A stretch of 46,493 bases of DNA from Crocinitomicaceae bacterium (GCA_024643585.1 JAHEMP010000001.1:1-46493); one strand, 5' to 3'. Positions 6,827-16,458 are shown, counted from the first letter of the stretch. The notes: generated from the sequence alone by a model not told the origin. Made by a program: numbers and translations.

Positions 6827-9361
6827 TTATTCTTTGGAAGGCGCTTTTTCTTTACCTTTTCCTTTGTTTTTTTCAATAATAACGGTCAACTCCTCTGCAT
6901 TTTCTTTGACATCCATTTTAATGGTATCTCCTTCTTTCAGATTTGATTTTATTATTTCTTCTGCCAATGGATCTTCAATGAATTTTTGAATAGCTCTTTT
7001 AAGAGGTCGAGCTCCAAATTTTTCGTCATATCCTTTGTCAACGATAAAATCTTTTGCTTTTTCCGTTAATTCAATATTATATCCAAGATTATTAATACGT
7101 CCGTACAATTTTTCTAATTCTAAATCAATGATTTTATGAATGCTTTCTCTAGCAAGAGATTTGAACATTATCATATCATCCATTCGGTTCAAAAACTCTG
7201 GTGAAAATGCTTTTCGGAGCGCATTTTGAACGACTGCCAACGTATTTTCATCTTTTTGTTCCGTTTGACTTTTGGTGCCAAAACCTACCCCAGTGCCAAA
7301 ATCCGCAAGTTGACGTGCACCAATGTTTGATGTCATTATCAAAATCGTATTCTTAAAATCAATTTTTCTACCCAAACCATCAGTCATATGACCTTCGTCT
7401 AAAACTTGCAGCAATAAGTTAAACACGTCTGGATGCGCCTTTTCAATTTCATCCAAAAGAATGATTGAATATGGTTTGCGACGAACTTTCTCCGTTAACT
7501 GCCCACCTTCTTCGTACCCAACATATCCTGGAGGTGCTCCAACTAATCTAGAAATAGAGAATTTTTCCATGTATTCAGACATATCAATGCGAATCAATGA
7601 ATCTTCTGAATCAAATAAATATTTTGCTAAAACTTTTGCTAATTGAGTTTTACCTACACCTGTTGGCCCAAGAAAGAAAAATGATCCAATTGGTTTGTTC
7701 GGGTCTTTCAACCCAGCTCGGTTCCGCTGAATTGCTTTTACCACCTTAGAAACTGCTTCTTCTTGACCGATTACTTTACCACTCAGCTCTTCTGCCATGT
7801 TCACCAATTTACCACTTTCAGATTGTGATATACGCGTAACAGGAATCCCGCACATCATAGAAACCACTTCGGCAACATTGTGCTCCGTTACAGTTACTCT
7901 ATGTTCCTTAGAATCCTCTTCCCACTTCAATTTAGCGGCATCCAATTGATCTTGCAACTGACGTTCGTTGTCCCGCAACTCAGCTGCCTTCTCATATTGT
8001 TGAGACTTGATTACTTCATTTTTTTGATCCTTTAACGCTTCAATTTTGCCTTCGATATCTATAATATCCTTAGGAACATTGATGTTTGTAAGGTGAACTC
8101 TCGATCCTACTTCATCCAATGCATCAATCGCTTTGTCAGGTAAATGTCTGTCGGTAATATATCTTTCCGTCAATTTTACACAAGCCGCGATTGCTTCATC
8201 GGTATATGTTACGCTATGATGTTCTTCGTATCGATCTTTGATGTTATTTAAAATTTGTATCGTTTCTTCTTCAGATGTAGGCTCGATGATGACCTTTTGA
8301 AATCTTCTTTCTAAAGCACCATCTTTTTCAATGTGTTGGCGATATTCATCCAAAGTTGTAGCTCCAATTGCTTGCAGTTCACCTCTCGCCAAGGCAGGTT
8401 TAAACATATTTGAGGCATCCAAAGAACCAGAAGCACCTCCAGCACCTATAATCGTGTGTATCTCGTCTATAAACAAAATAATGTCAGAGTTTTTCTCTAA
8501 TTCTTGCATTACAGCTTTCATACGTTCTTCAAACTGACCACGGTATTTCGTTCCTGCAACGAGGGACGCCAAATCAAGTGAAACAATTCTCTTATTAAAA
8601 AGAACGCGAGAAACTTTTCTTTGAACGATTCTCAAAGCCAAACCTTCAGCAATGGCACTTTTACCAACGCCAGGCTCACCTATAAGTATTGGATTGTTCT
8701 TTTTTCGTCTCGAAAGAATTTGACTCACACGTTCGATTTCCTTTTCACGACCAACAATTGGATCCAACTTTCCTGCCTCAGCCATTTTTGTTAAATCTCT
8801 TCCAAAATTATCCAAAACAGGCGTTTTCGACTTTGGGTCTGTAGGTTTTCGTTGAGCAGAAAATGAATCACCTTCCTCCTCTTGTCCACCAGTCGGAAAT
8901 TCTGATCGTGGAGATTTTGTGTCGTCCATTATAGCTTCCAACTCATCTTTTGCATTTTCGTATATCACACCATATTTGTTTAACACTCGACAAGCGGCAC
9001 TATCTTCCTCTTTCAAGATAGACAAAAGCAAATGCTCCGTTCCAATCATTGGACTCTTAAATAATTTTGCTTCGAGATATGTAATTTTAAGTACTTTTTC
9101 CGCTTGTTTGACCAAAGGGATATTAGTCAAATTTGCATTTTTAATTGACGCTGATCTTGTCAACCCCATTTCTACTTCGCTTCGAATTTGTTTTAAATCC
9201 AAATGAAACTCCAATAGTATTTTGATGGCCTTACCATCTCCTTCGCGAATCATTCCGAGCAGAAGATGCTCGACACCAATAAAATCGTTCCCAAGTCTCA
9301 AAGCCTCTTCTCGACTAAAACTGATTACGTCTTTAACGCGTGGTGAAAATTTTGCTTCCAT
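6827..9361 (-). CDS. clpC: ATP-dependent Clp protease ATP-binding subunit ClpC
   Basis: This AAA+ unfoldase feeds substrates to ClpP and is a general stress and protein-quality-control factor. The 844 aa protein has the full class-1 Clp layout: two N-terminal Clp repeats (about 1-145), D1 with Walker A GEPGVGKSAIAEG (about 229) and Walker B ILFIDEIHT, a short coiled middle region with a UVR-like motif (about 445-490, typical of ClpC), D2 with GPTGVGKTQLAK and IILLDEIEKAHPD, and a VGF tripeptide in D2 (within GTGVGFGTKS), the type of loop that docks to ClpP. The start is an ATG at 9361. The gene is divergent from gyrA across 216 bases and has a -7 box at 9408-9415. A terminator follows at 6785-6808. 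Confidence 0.95.
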   Translation of the reverse strand: MEAKFSPRVKDVISFSREEALRLGNDFIGVEHLLLGMIREGDGKAIKILLEFHLDLKQIRSEVEMGLTRSASIKNANLTNIPLVKQAEKVLKITYLEAKLFKSPMIGTEHLLLSILKEEDSAACRVLNKYGVIYENAKDELEAIMDDTKSPRSEFPTGGQEEEGDSFSAQRKPTDPKSKTPVLDNFGRDLTKMAEAGKLDPIVGREKEIERVSQILSRRKKNNPILIGEPGVGKSAIAEGLALRIVQRKVSRVLFNKRIVSLDLASLVAGTKYRGQFEERMKAVMQELEKNSDIILFIDEIHTIIGAGGASGSLDASNMFKPALARGELQAIGATTLDEYRQHIEKDGALERRFQKVIIEPTSEEETIQILNNIKDRYEEHHSVTYTDEAIAACVKLTERYITDRHLPDKAIDALDEVGSRVHLTNINVPKDIIDIEGKIEALKDQKNEVIKSQQYEKAAELRDNERQLQDQLDAAKLKWEEDSKEHRVTVTEHNVAEVVSMMCGIPVTRISQSESGKLVNMAEELSGKVIGQEEAVSKVVKAIQRNRAGLKDPNKPIGSFFFLGPTGVGKTQLAKVLAKYLFDSEDSLIRIDMSEYMEKFSISRLVGAPPGYVGYEEGGQLTEKVRRKPYSIILLDEIEKAHPDVFNLLLQVLDEGHMTDGLGRKIDFKNTILIMTSNIGARQLADFGTGVGFGTKSQTEQKDENTLAVVQNALRKAFSPEFLNRMDDMIMFKSLARESIHKIIDLELEKLYGRINNLGYNIELTEKAKDFIVDKGYDEKFGARPLKRAIQKFIEDPLAEEIIKSNLKEGDTIKMDVKENAEELTVIIEKNKGKGKEKAPSKE

Positions 9362-9407
9362 AATATTTATTGACTGAGGACTAAATAACGACTTTTTGGT
9401 CGATGTA

Positions 9408-9415
9408 CAAATATA
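9408..9415 (-). promoter_or_regulatory. Bacteroidota -7 box upstream of clpC
   Basis: The minus strand reads TATATTTG, an exact TAnnTTTG match 46 bases before the clpC start, in the 216-base gap shared with gyrA. No well-spaced -33 TTTG was found. No clear box was found for gyrA in the same gap. Confidence 0.5.
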
Positions 9416-9577
9416 TAACGTTTAAAATGTTAATAAGTGCATCAAAAAGCCAATTTTCCACAGATTTTTGTTAGTAAATACCAAATTTCGTGCAAGTCTT
9501 ACTACGTAGAAAATGAGTAATTTCGATGCTTGCTAAAATCAACACAAATTCTGTGCAAAAAAGTATAAAGTGACAAC

Positions 9578-12157
9578 ATGGCAGACGGAGAAAGAATAAT
9601 ACAAATTAATATTGAGGATGAAATGAAATCAGCTTACATCGATTATTCGATGTCAGTTATCGTTTCAAGAGCACTTCCAGATGTGCGAGATGGTTTCAAA
9701 CCAGTACACAGACGTGTATTGTATGGAATGCACGACTTGGGGTTGGCTTCTAACAGAGCACACAAAAAATCGGCAAGAATCGTTGGTGAGGTACTAGGAA
9801 AATATCACCCACACGGCGACAGTTCAGTATACGACACTATGGTACGTATGGCTCAACCTTGGTCATTACGCTATCCGCTAGTGGATGGACAAGGTAACTT
9901 CGGTTCCGTAGACGGAGATAGCCCCGCAGCAATGCGTTATACCGAGGCGCGATTACGGAAGATTGCGGAAGAAATGCTTGACGATTTAGACAAAGAGACG
10001 GTCGACTTTAGACCCAACTTTGACGAAAGTTTGACAGAGCCTTCTGTACTTCCTTCAAAAATTCCAAATTTGTTGATGAACGGTGCTAGTGGAATAGCCG
10101 TAGGTATGGCCACAAATATGGCGCCTCACAACCTTTCAGAATGTGTTGATGGAATTCATGCTTATATTGACAACCCTGAAATAGATCCAGAAGAGTTAAT
10201 CAAATTTGTTAAGGCACCAGATTTCCCAACGGGAGGTATCATATATGGTTACGAAGGTGTTAAAGACGCCTTGCTTACAGGTCGCGGACGAATTGTAATG
10301 CGAGCCAAAGCCGAAATAGAAGAAGACAAAGGCAGAGAACAAATAATCGTTACTGAAATTCCTTACCAAGTAAATAAATCAGATTTAATAAAAAAATCTG
10401 CTGACCTGGTGAACGACAAAAAAATTGAAGGAATATCTGATATTCGCGATGAGTCAGATAGAAACGGAATGCGCATCGTTTATGAATTGAAACGTGATGC
10501 TATTCCAAATGTCGTTTTAAACAAGTTGTACAAATTCACAGCATTACAGACATCCTTCTCGGTTAACAATATTTGTTTGGTTGATGGTCGTCCTGAGCTT
10601 TTGAATTTAAAGCAATTAATACATTATTTCGTTGAGTTCAGACACGAGGTTATCGTTCGTCGTACAACCTATCAATTGCGAAAAGCTGAAGAAAGAGCGC
10701 ATATATTAGAAGGTCTTATTATTGCTTCAGACAATATAGATGAAGTAATAGCGATTATTCGTTCATCGAAAAGTCCAGACGAGGCGCGTGAGCGATTGAT
10801 GGAAAGATTTGCATTGTCTGATATTCAATCAAGAGCAATAGTTGAAATGCGTTTACGCCAACTTACTGGCCTTGAGCAAGATAAATTGCGATCTGAATAC
10901 GATGAGTTGACCAAACTAATTGCAGACTTAAAAGACATTCTTTCGAATGAGGAAAGAAGAATGCAAATTATAAAGGATGAGCTTACTGAGATAAAAGAAA
11001 AATACGGTGATGAACGTCGCTCAAGAATCGAATATTCTGCAAGCGAAATGCGAATTGAAGATTTGATTGCGGATGACGAAGTGGTAATTACCATATCGCA
11101 TGCTGGATACATCAAACGCACCAGTTTGTCCGAATACAAAGTTCAAAATCGTGGTGGTATGGGATCGAAAGGTTCCACCACACGCGACAAAGACTTCTTA
11201 GAGCATCTATTTGTTGCAACCAATCATAACTATCTTTTGATTTTCACAGAAAAAGGTAGATGTTTCTGGATGCGAATTTTCGAAATTCCTGAAGGCAATA
11301 AAATTGCAAAAGGCAGAGCAATTCAAAATCTAATCAATATTGAACAAGACGATAAAGTGAAAGCTTATGTCAAAGTTCAAGATTTGACCGATAAGGAGTA
11401 TGTTGACAATAACTTTATCATTATGGCTACCAAAAATGGAGTCATCAAGAAAACAAGTTTAGCAGCATATTCTCGACCAAGAATAAATGGAATAAACGCC
11501 ATTACTGTTCGTGAAGGAGATGAATTATTAGAAGCTAAATTAACCAATGGGTCAAATGAAATCGTTTTGGCAACTTCTTCTGGAAGAGCAATCCGATTCA
11601 ATGAAGAAAAGGTTAGACCGATGGGAAGAAATGCGTCTGGTGTGCGAGGTGTCACCTTGAAAGATGATCAAGACGCCGTTATAGGTATGCTATGCGTAGA
11701 AGATGTATTCTCTACTGTCTTAGTCGTTTCTGAAAATGGTTACGGGAAACGTACGTATTTGAACGACCCAGAGGACAAAGAGCCTGTTTACCGAATAACG
11801 AATCGTGGAGGTAAAGGGGTTAAAACATTGAACATTACAGATAAAACTGGTCCATTGTTGTCTATCAAAAATGTTGAGGATGATGAAGATTTAATGATCA
11901 TCACCAAAGCAGGAATTACAATTCGTATGCACATTGACACAATTCGAACAATGGGTCGCTCTGCTCAAGGCGTGCGATTGATTAACCTAAAAGGTAGCGC
12001 ATCTATAGCGGCTATTGCTCGTGTTCCGAGAAGTGAAGAAGAGGAAGAAGTTTACGATGAGGATGGAAATCTAATTGAAAATACTACTGATTCTGACGAA
12101 AATTCTGACGAAAAAACAAATGGCACGAATATTGAAAACGATACAGATGTGGAATAA
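9578..12157 (+). CDS. gyrA: DNA gyrase subunit A
   Basis: The breakage-reunion subunit of gyrase introduces negative supercoils together with GyrB. At 859 aa the length is typical. The catalytic Tyr121 is in AAMRYTEARL. The quinolone-determining region reads HPHGDSSVYDTMVRMAQPW, with Ser82 and Asp86 at the positions equivalent to E. coli Ser83 and Asp87, so no classical resistance change is present. The C-terminal DNA-wrapping domain has the GyrA box QNRGGMG (about 524), which supports gyrase over topoisomerase IV. The extreme C-terminus is an acidic tail (about 825-859), as in many gyrases. A secreted TPR gene follows after 25 bases with its own -7 box. Confidence 0.96.
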   Translation: MADGERIIQINIEDEMKSAYIDYSMSVIVSRALPDVRDGFKPVHRRVLYGMHDLGLASNRAHKKSARIVGEVLGKYHPHGDSSVYDTMVRMAQPWSLRYPLVDGQGNFGSVDGDSPAAMRYTEARLRKIAEEMLDDLDKETVDFRPNFDESLTEPSVLPSKIPNLLMNGASGIAVGMATNMAPHNLSECVDGIHAYIDNPEIDPEELIKFVKAPDFPTGGIIYGYEGVKDALLTGRGRIVMRAKAEIEEDKGREQIIVTEIPYQVNKSDLIKKSADLVNDKKIEGISDIRDESDRNGMRIVYELKRDAIPNVVLNKLYKFTALQTSFSVNNICLVDGRPELLNLKQLIHYFVEFRHEVIVRRTTYQLRKAEERAHILEGLIIASDNIDEVIAIIRSSKSPDEARERLMERFALSDIQSRAIVEMRLRQLTGLEQDKLRSEYDELTKLIADLKDILSNEERRMQIIKDELTEIKEKYGDERRSRIEYSASEMRIEDLIADDEVVITISHAGYIKRTSLSEYKVQNRGGMGSKGSTTRDKDFLEHLFVATNHNYLLIFTEKGRCFWMRIFEIPEGNKIAKGRAIQNLINIEQDDKVKAYVKVQDLTDKEYVDNNFIIMATKNGVIKKTSLAAYSRPRINGINAITVREGDELLEAKLTNGSNEIVLATSSGRAIRFNEEKVRPMGRNASGVRGVTLKDDQDAVIGMLCVEDVFSTVLVVSENGYGKRTYLNDPEDKEPVYRITNRGGKGVKTLNITDKTGPLLSIKNVEDDEDLMIITKAGITIRMHIDTIRTMGRSAQGVRLINLKGSASIAAIARVPRSEEEEEVYDEDGNLIENTTDSDENSDEKTNGTNIENDTDVE

Positions 12158-12161
12158 TTAA

Positions 12162-12169
12162 TATTTTTG
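12162..12169 (+). promoter_or_regulatory. Bacteroidota -7 box upstream of the TPR gene
   Basis: TATTTTTG matches TAnnTTTG exactly, 13 bases before the ATG at 12183. It suggests the TPR gene can be transcribed independently of gyrA. Confidence 0.45.
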
Positions 12170-12182
12170 CATCAGTATTAAA

Positions 12183-13391
12183 ATGAAAAAAAGAAAAATG
12201 AAAAATTCAATACTTGTTGGGACCTTATTATTAAGTACCCTTTCATTCGGACAAAAGAAAAATGAAACTTCTGCTGCGGTAGAATTTAAAAATAAATTTG
12301 CGCCTGCTTTTCAATCCCAAGATTTCGAAACAGCTAAAAAATCAATTTTGAGTGCAAAAGAATTTATCGATCTTGCAGCCGAACATCCGGATACGAAAGA
12401 ATCATCAAAGACTCAATATTACAAAGGTGAAATTTATTTAGGAGTTTTAAGTTTAGCTGTTGCTTCTGGCGATGCTTATTTAACTGAATTGGCAACACCT
12501 GAATTCAAGCAAGAGGGTGTTGATGCATTTAAAAAATCGTACAATACAGATAAAAAATATCAATCAGATGTTGCTGACGCTGTCTATAGAGCACGTGTAC
12601 TTTTTGACAAAAGCGCAAATACAGCATACACGGCAGGTGATTTCGCTAGCGCCGCGAATTCTTACGAATGGCAAGCTAAATTTAGCGATGCAACTAATGA
12701 GTTGGATAGTAACGCAGTATTTTATTCCTCCGTATGTTACGAAAAAGCTGAGGACTACCCCAATGCAGCTAAAGGTTATTTGACCTTAGCAAAAGCAGGT
12801 TATAAAGGAGCTGTATCCTACAATTTAGCTTCTGGTGCATTTCGAAAAGCCGGAGACATCGAGAAAGCGAAAAGCATCATTGCTGAAGGACGTAAATTGT
12901 ATCCAAACGACAGAGATCTTTTGTTGGAACTTGTAAACATTAACATTGACGCAAACAATCCAGCTGGCGCTGAGGCCGCACTAGCAGAAGCAATTGCCGC
13001 TGACCCAAACAACAAGCAATTGTTCTATACAATTGGAACCATTTACATTGAAATGAAGGAGAATGAAAAAGCGGAAAAATCTTTGAACAGAGCTTTAGAA
13101 ATTGATCCTGATTACGTGGACGCACTTTATCAATTAGGTGCTCATTTAGTTTCTTGGGCCGGCGATATGAAAACTGAGGCAAACAGTTTGAAGCTTGGAG
13201 ATTACAAATACGATGTTTTATTGGCACAAAGTAATGAAGCCTACAAAAGAGCTGTAGCTCCCTTGGAAAAATATATCGCAAAATTTCCAAAGGACAAGGC
13301 CGTACTAAACATCTTATTCCAATTGCACCGAAGTCTTGGAAATACCGAGAAAGCGATGGAATACAAAGCACGATACGAAGCAGCCGAATAA
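12183..13391 (+). CDS. Exported tetratricopeptide-repeat protein
   Basis: This 402 aa protein has an N-terminal signal peptide (positively charged start, then SILVGTLLLSTLSFGQ), followed by helical TPR units over about residues 40-400. The clearest are FYTIGTIYIEMKENEKAEKS and the following NRALEIDPDYVDALYQLGAH. TPR arrays bind partner proteins; no catalytic domain is seen, so the partner and role are unknown. A second in-frame ATG six codons downstream is an equally possible start. The gene is followed by a strong terminator at 13410 and precedes rpsA. Confidence 0.8.
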   Translation: MKKRKMKNSILVGTLLLSTLSFGQKKNETSAAVEFKNKFAPAFQSQDFETAKKSILSAKEFIDLAAEHPDTKESSKTQYYKGEIYLGVLSLAVASGDAYLTELATPEFKQEGVDAFKKSYNTDKKYQSDVADAVYRARVLFDKSANTAYTAGDFASAANSYEWQAKFSDATNELDSNAVFYSSVCYEKAEDYPNAAKGYLTLAKAGYKGAVSYNLASGAFRKAGDIEKAKSIIAEGRKLYPNDRDLLLELVNINIDANNPAGAEAALAEAIAADPNNKQLFYTIGTIYIEMKENEKAEKSLNRALEIDPDYVDALYQLGAHLVSWAGDMKTEANSLKLGDYKYDVLLAQSNEAYKRAVAPLEKYIAKFPKDKAVLNILFQLHRSLGNTEKAMEYKARYEAAE

Positions 13392-13409
13392 TATTCAAAA
13401 TATCCTTGA

Positions 13410-13441
13410 AAAGAGACTTCAATTTGGAGTCTCTTTTTTTT
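13410..13441 (+). terminator. Intrinsic terminator after the TPR gene
   Basis: A 9 bp stem AAAGAGACT/AGTCTCTTT with a 9-10 base loop is followed by a long T-run, 19 bases after the TPR stop codon. Confidence 0.9.
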
Positions 13442-13461
13442 GTTCATAATTTCAAAATTGG

Positions 13462-13493
13462 TTTGCAAATTCAAATCAATCTACGTATCTTTG
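13462..13493 (+). promoter_or_regulatory. Full Bacteroidota promoter for rpsA (-33 TTTG and -7 TAnnTTTG)
   Basis: TTTG at 13462-13465 is followed after 20 bases by TATCTTTG at 13486-13493. This matches both elements and the spacing of the Bacteroidota housekeeping sigma consensus. Transcription would start near 13500, giving an rpsA leader of about 80 bases. Confidence 0.75.
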
Positions 13494-13538
13494 CACCCTC
13501 AAAATGAGCTCCTTGTACGCTCTTTTTATTTACACTTT

Positions 13539-13556
13539 CAATTGGCAAGGCAATTG
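13539..13556 (+). promoter_or_regulatory. Short hairpin in the rpsA leader
   Basis: CAATTG occurs twice, separated by six bases (GCAAGG). Because CAATTG is self-complementary, the pair can form a 6 bp stem with a 6-base loop about 24 bases before the rpsA ATG. A control role is only a suggestion. Confidence 0.3.
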
Positions 13557-13579
13557 GGATACAAATTAAGAAAGCCAAA

Positions 13580-15370
13580 ATGGCAAAAAACACACAAACG
13601 CAGGGAACTGCAGATTTCGATTGGGACGCGTTAGACCTAGATGGTTACACGAAAATCGAACGTTCAGAATACTCTGACAAGTACGAAGAAACATTAACTT
13701 CAATCGTTGAGAGAGAAGTATTGGAAGGTACCGTAGTAGCTTTGAACAAAAAAGAAGCAGTAATCAACATCGGATACAAATCTGAGGGTGTTATTCCTGC
13801 CAACGAATTCCGTTACAATCCAGACTTAAAAGTTGGAGATGCTGTTGACATTTATGTTGAATGTCAAGAAGATAAAAACGGACAATTGATTATTTCTCAC
13901 AAAACAGCAAGAATGCACAAAGCGTGGATTCATGTAAACAATGTTTTGAAAACAGGAGAAATCATTACTGGTTTTGTTAAATGTCGTACGAAAGGAGGTT
14001 TGATCGTTGATGTATTTGGTTTAGAAGCATTCTTGCCAGGTTCTCAAATTGATGTTAAACCTATTCGTGACTATGATATCTATGTTGGTAAAAACATGGA
14101 GTTCAAAGTTGTTAAGATCAACCAAGAGTTCAGAAACGTAGTTGTTTCTCACAAAGCATTGATCGAGGCAGAATTGGAAGAACAAAAGAAAACAATTATT
14201 GCTGGTCTAGAAAAAGGTCAAGTTTTGGAAGGTATCGTGAAAAACGTTACTTCTTACGGTGTATTCATCGACTTGGGTGGTGTAGACGGCTTGATTCACA
14301 TCACAGATTTATCATGGGGACGTGTTAATCACCCAGAAGAAATCGTTGAATTGGATCAAAAATTGAATGTTGTAATCTTAGACTTCGATGATGATAAAAA
14401 ACGTATCGCACTTGGTTTAAAACAATTGCAACCACATCCATGGGATGCTTTAGACGGCGGCTTGAACGTTGGTGACAAAGTTTCTGGTAAAGTAGTGGTT
14501 ATGGCTGATTACGGTGCATTCGTTGAAATCGCTCCAGGCGTAGAAGGATTGATTCACGTTTCAGAAATGAGCTGGTCTCAACACTTGCGTTCTGCTCAAG
14601 ATTTCATAAATGTTGGTGATTCAGTTGAAGCTGTTATCTTAACTTTGGATAGAGAAGAAAGAAAAATGTCTTTGGGTATCAAACAATTGATGCCAGATCC
14701 ATGGGAAGGTATCGAAGCGAAATACTCTGTAAATTCTCGCCACAATGCAAAAGTTCGCAATTTCACTAATTTCGGTGTATTCGTTGAACTTGAAGAAGGT
14801 GTTGACGGATTAATCCATATTTCTGACCTTTCTTGGCAGAAAAAAATCAAACATCCATCAGAATTCTGCAAAGTAGGAGACGATATGGAAGTTGTGGTTT
14901 TGGAAATCGATAGAGAAAACAGAAGAATTTCTTTGGGTCATAAACAATTAGAGGAAAATCCATGGGAAGTGTTTGCAACCATCTTCGGAGAAGGTTCAGT
15001 ACACCAAGGAACAATAATTGAAAACAAAGATAAATCTGGTATCGTAGCTTTGCCTTACGGTGTTGAGGGTATTTGCCCAGCTAAACACTTGAGAAAAGAA
15101 GATGGAACGAATGCTAAAATTGAAGAAACTTTAGATTTCAAAGTTATTGAATTCAATAAAGATTCTAAGAAAATAGTCGTTTCTCATACACGTACTTTCG
15201 AAGAAGGAGAAGATCGTCCAACAGCGAAAGCAGGAGGTTCTAAAAAATCTGCTGGCGGAAGTAGTTCTTCTAACGCAGTGAATACTTTGAATAGCAGCAA
15301 TGAAAAATCTACTTTAGGAGATTTGGATGCGTTGTCTGATTTGAAAAAGAAAATGGAAGGCGGAAAATAA
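13580..15370 (+). CDS. rpsA: 30S ribosomal protein S1
   Basis: S1 helps mRNA binding to the 30S subunit, especially for mRNAs without strong Shine-Dalgarno sites, which are the norm in Bacteroidota. The 596 aa protein has six S1 (OB-fold) domains. The third to fifth, repeating motifs such as YGVFIDLGGVDGLIHITDLSW (trimmed here to the key GVDGLIHI/SDLSW pattern), are the clearest. The N-terminal extension is acidic, and the C-terminal tail is Ser/Gly/Lys-rich and probably disordered. Codon use looks more biased than in neighbours, as expected for a highly expressed gene. It has its own promoter at 13462 and a terminator at 15392. The leader contains a small hairpin. Confidence 0.95.
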   Translation: MAKNTQTQGTADFDWDALDLDGYTKIERSEYSDKYEETLTSIVEREVLEGTVVALNKKEAVINIGYKSEGVIPANEFRYNPDLKVGDAVDIYVECQEDKNGQLIISHKTARMHKAWIHVNNVLKTGEIITGFVKCRTKGGLIVDVFGLEAFLPGSQIDVKPIRDYDIYVGKNMEFKVVKINQEFRNVVVSHKALIEAELEEQKKTIIAGLEKGQVLEGIVKNVTSYGVFIDLGGVDGLIHITDLSWGRVNHPEEIVELDQKLNVVILDFDDDKKRIALGLKQLQPHPWDALDGGLNVGDKVSGKVVVMADYGAFVEIAPGVEGLIHVSEMSWSQHLRSAQDFINVGDSVEAVILTLDREERKMSLGIKQLMPDPWEGIEAKYSVNSRHNAKVRNFTNFGVFVELEEGVDGLIHISDLSWQKKIKHPSEFCKVGDDMEVVVLEIDRENRRISLGHKQLEENPWEVFATIFGEGSVHQGTIIENKDKSGIVALPYGVEGICPAKHLRKEDGTNAKIEETLDFKVIEFNKDSKKIVVSHTRTFEEGEDRPTAKAGGSKKSAGGSSSSNAVNTLNSSNEKSTLGDLDALSDLKKKMEGGK

Positions 15371-15391
15371 ATTCCACTAACTATAGATATG

Positions 15392-15429
15392 AAAATGCCT
15401 TTGTCCTTTCGGACGGAGGCATTTTTTTT
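15392..15429 (+). terminator. Intrinsic terminator after rpsA
   Basis: A 15 bp stem including two T-G wobbles (AAAATGCCT..GTCC / GGAC..AGGCATTTT) closes on a TTTC loop and is followed by eight T. Confidence 0.92.
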
Positions 15430-15559
15430 GGTTTGCACCTTGTAAAAAAGAAGAAATGAAAAATATTTAATCAACAGAATTTCATTCTTGAACAACAACC
15501 AAAATCTTCCTTATTTAACCAAATTTGCATAACTCATTTATTTTCACTATATTCTGACT

Positions 15560-15934
15560 ATGATAAGTACAGAAAAATTAGAAAACAAAGCATTTTTAGA
15601 AAAATCAATTCAACATTTAGAAACCAAAGGGTATGAAAACATTAAAGCAGATACCGAAGGTTATGAAACTCCAAAAACATACGTAAGAAAAGGAAGCAAC
15701 AGCAAAATAACGCCAGACATTGTCGCTGAAAAGAATGGACGTAGACATTTTTTCGATATCAGTTTAAAATCCAGTAATGAAACACTTTTAAAATCGAAAT
15801 GGCTTTTTCTAGAAACACTTAGCAAAATAAAATCCGGTAGTTTTAGATTGATAACTACACATGGACATTATAAATTCACAGACAACATGTTAAGTGATAT
15901 TCATTTGGAGAATAAAACTCCAATTAAAATATAA
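15560..15934 (+). CDS. Small protein of unknown function, possible degenerate PD-(D/E)xK-like fold
   Basis: I do not recognise this 124 aa cytoplasmic protein. It has no signal peptide or membrane segment. The central part reads SKITPDIVAEKNGRRHFFDI followed by SLKSSN. The order PD, then a strand ending in a Lys, recalls the PD-(D/E)xK nuclease core, but the expected acidic residue two before the Lys is a Ser, so nuclease activity is doubtful. It is flanked by the rpsA terminator upstream and a shared bidirectional terminator downstream, so it is a single-gene unit. Confidence 0.6.
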   Translation: MISTEKLENKAFLEKSIQHLETKGYENIKADTEGYETPKTYVRKGSNSKITPDIVAEKNGRRHFFDISLKSSNETLLKSKWLFLETLSKIKSGSFRLITTHGHYKFTDNMLSDIHLENKTPIKI

Positions 15935-15961
15935 AGTAAGCTCTCTGAAATTAAAATCTAT

Positions 15962-15995
15962 AAAAAAAGCCCCTCAAATTGAAGGGCTTTTTTTT
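15962..15995. terminator. Bidirectional terminator between the 15.6 kb gene and the thioredoxin gene
   Basis: A stem centred on GCCC/GGGC, extended by TCA/TGA and by A- and T-tracts on both sides, lies between two convergent genes and can end transcripts from either direction. Confidence 0.85.
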
Positions 15996-16005
15996 ATTTT
16001 CGAAT

Positions 16006-16458
16006 TTATTTTCTCATCTCCGCATGCATTAAGAGAGCATCTGAATTTTGATAGCCTACAACGGTTTTTATCAATTTCCCTTCCGCATTTATGAAAATCA
16101 TAGTCGGATAGGCACGAATGCCATATGCGCGACTTACGAATGGCCCATCCTCATCCTTTTCTGCATCAATCTTTAAATTGATGAATTTATCGTTGTATAC
16201 CTTTCCTACATTTTCGTCCATAAAAGGACCTTTTGCCATCATTTTACATGGACCACACCATGCAGTATAAACATCAATAAAAATTAACTTTTTCGTTTCT
16301 TTTGCCAATTTCTTTGCCTCATCCAAACTCATATGTTTGAAATTGATACCCGAAACTTCAGTGTTTTTTACTACTGTATCCCCTATTTTAAAATTGGTAA
16401 ATGCAAAACTCACAAATGTAATAGCGAACAAAACCGAACCTATGATGACTTTTTTCAT
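16006..16458 (-). CDS. Exported thioredoxin-family protein
   Basis: This 150 aa protein has an N-terminal signal peptide (about 1-20) and a thioredoxin fold with the redox motif WCGPC at residues 67-71 and a later cis-Pro loop AYPTMIF. It probably acts as a periplasmic thiol-disulfide protein. The spacing resembles the DUF255/thioredoxin_7 type, in which the motif is preceded by KKLIFIDVYTA. It is a single-gene unit between a bidirectional terminator and the divergent menE. Its redox partner is not evident. Confidence 0.88.
   Translation of the reverse strand: MKKVIIGSVLFAITFVSFAFTNFKIGDTVVKNTEVSGINFKHMSLDEAKKLAKETKKLIFIDVYTAWCGPCKMMAKGPFMDENVGKVYNDKFINLKIDAEKDEDGPFVSRAYGIRAYPTMIFINAEGKLIKTVVGYQNSDALLMHAEMRK

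Noticed and set aside
6781..6876. Longer start at 6876 for the exported unknown protein
   Set aside because: It would run through the clpC terminator hairpin and the end of clpC, and would bury the signal peptide; the ATG at 6780 starts directly at the signal peptide.
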